From NCBI RefSeq assembly GCF_026735135.1, contig NZ_JAPQER010000004.1, forward strand, positions 124,001 to 188,000: a DNA stretch of 64,000 nucleotides. Reading direction: 5' to 3'. The DNA comes from Clostridium aestuarii (GTDB taxonomy: Bacteria > Bacillota > Clostridia > Clostridiales > Clostridiaceae). Shown one piece after another: positions 63,734-64,000 of this stretch. Made by a program: the position numbers and the translations under genes. Every line of letters begins with the position of its first letter. The stretch's first letter is position 1. Below the pieces are notes generated by a model. That model worked only from the letters and a program-made list of their open reading frames with translations. It was not told where the DNA came from and did not search any database.

Positions 63734-64000
63734 AATGGAAACTTATTTTAAATTAAAAGAAAATGGTACAGATGTAAAAACTGAAGTTTTAGCTGGAATA
63801 ACGACATTTATGACTATGGCGTACATACTTATTATAAATCCTAATATTTTGTCAGCAGCAGGAATGGATTCGGGAGCTGTGTTTACAGCTACAGCACTAT
63901 CAGCTGTTATTGCAACTGCAATAATGGGATTATATGCAAAGTTGCCTTTTGCTCAAGCACCAGGTATGGGACTTAATGCTTTCTTTGCATTTACAATAGT
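63734..64000 (+). CDS. NCS2 family (AzgA/PbuG-like) purine permease, N-terminal part
   Basis: The gene runs off the right edge; 89 residues are present. METYFKLKENGTDVKTEVLAG, then TTFMTMAYILIINPNILS, TATALSAVIATAIMG and LPFAQAPGMGLNAFF (each shown in pieces) match the start of AzgA-type permeases, which take up adenine, guanine or hypoxanthine by H+ symport. ATG 63734 has AAGGGAA upstream. The specific purine cannot be told from this part. Confidence 0.85.

Noticed and set aside
1..64000. tRNA or rRNA genes
   Set aside because: I looked for the usual G-rich conserved segments and saw none, and the only tRNA-linked element is the T-box leader.

Overview
The window is chromosomal DNA of an endospore-forming, low-GC Clostridium (Clostridium sensu stricto type). 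The signs are the very AT-rich composition, A/T-ending codons, strong GGAGG ribosome binding sites with many GTG/TTG starts, a small acid-soluble spore protein, SpmA/SpmB, an SPL-family protein, a T-box before metG, and the tatD / 3D-domain protein / rnmV / ksgA gene order. I cannot name the species. I see no rRNA, tRNA, prophage, integrase, insertion sequence or CRISPR array.

Layout. 1-2008: start of a BCCT osmolyte transporter, an orphan sugar-ABC ATPase and a spore protein. 2081-6143: an FMN-riboswitch-controlled riboflavin operon (ribD, ribE, ribBA, ribH), followed by a HAD hydrolase. 6954-13349: an AI-2E-type permease, a small membrane protein with a YbjQ protein, a decayed DUF4179/DUF5643-type gene, spmA-spmB, thrB and a MATE exporter. 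13679-23699: two tandem chemoreceptors with nearly identical signalling halves, a self-regulated GntR/ABC operon (YtrA type), and a third chemoreceptor. 23812-28773: a metal-exporter-like protein behind a perfect Fur-like palindrome, a family 4 uracil-DNA glycosylase, and a MATE exporter with a MarR regulator. 28797-32541: a response regulator / histidine kinase / large lipoprotein operon.

32705-41683 is core housekeeping: T-box-metG, a secreted glucosaminidase, DUF445, tatD, a possible structured RNA, a G5/3D cell-wall protein, rnmV and ksgA. 41861-49812 holds a Clostridium-type protein of unknown function, lgt with a lipoprotein gene, a Mrp ATPase and two dissimilar ClC proteins. 50235-56788 holds a diguanylate cyclase and a divergent tellurium/stress module (TelA and a YceG protein with an internal duplication on one strand, AIM24 and TerD on the other). 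56818-61933 holds an orphan Cache histidine kinase and a compact operon of a nucleosidase, an SPL-family radical SAM protein and a short-chain dehydrogenase, then a DUF1904 protein. The window ends with a cyclopropane fatty acid synthase and the start of a purine permease.

The points most worth a second look are the nucleosidase/SPL/SDR operon, in which the SPL protein seems to lack the catalytic cysteine at its usual position; the small Ter-like module with its enlarged YceG; a dispersed family of intergenic inverted-repeat elements; the possible structured RNA at 38861-38978; and the palindrome before the metal exporter.
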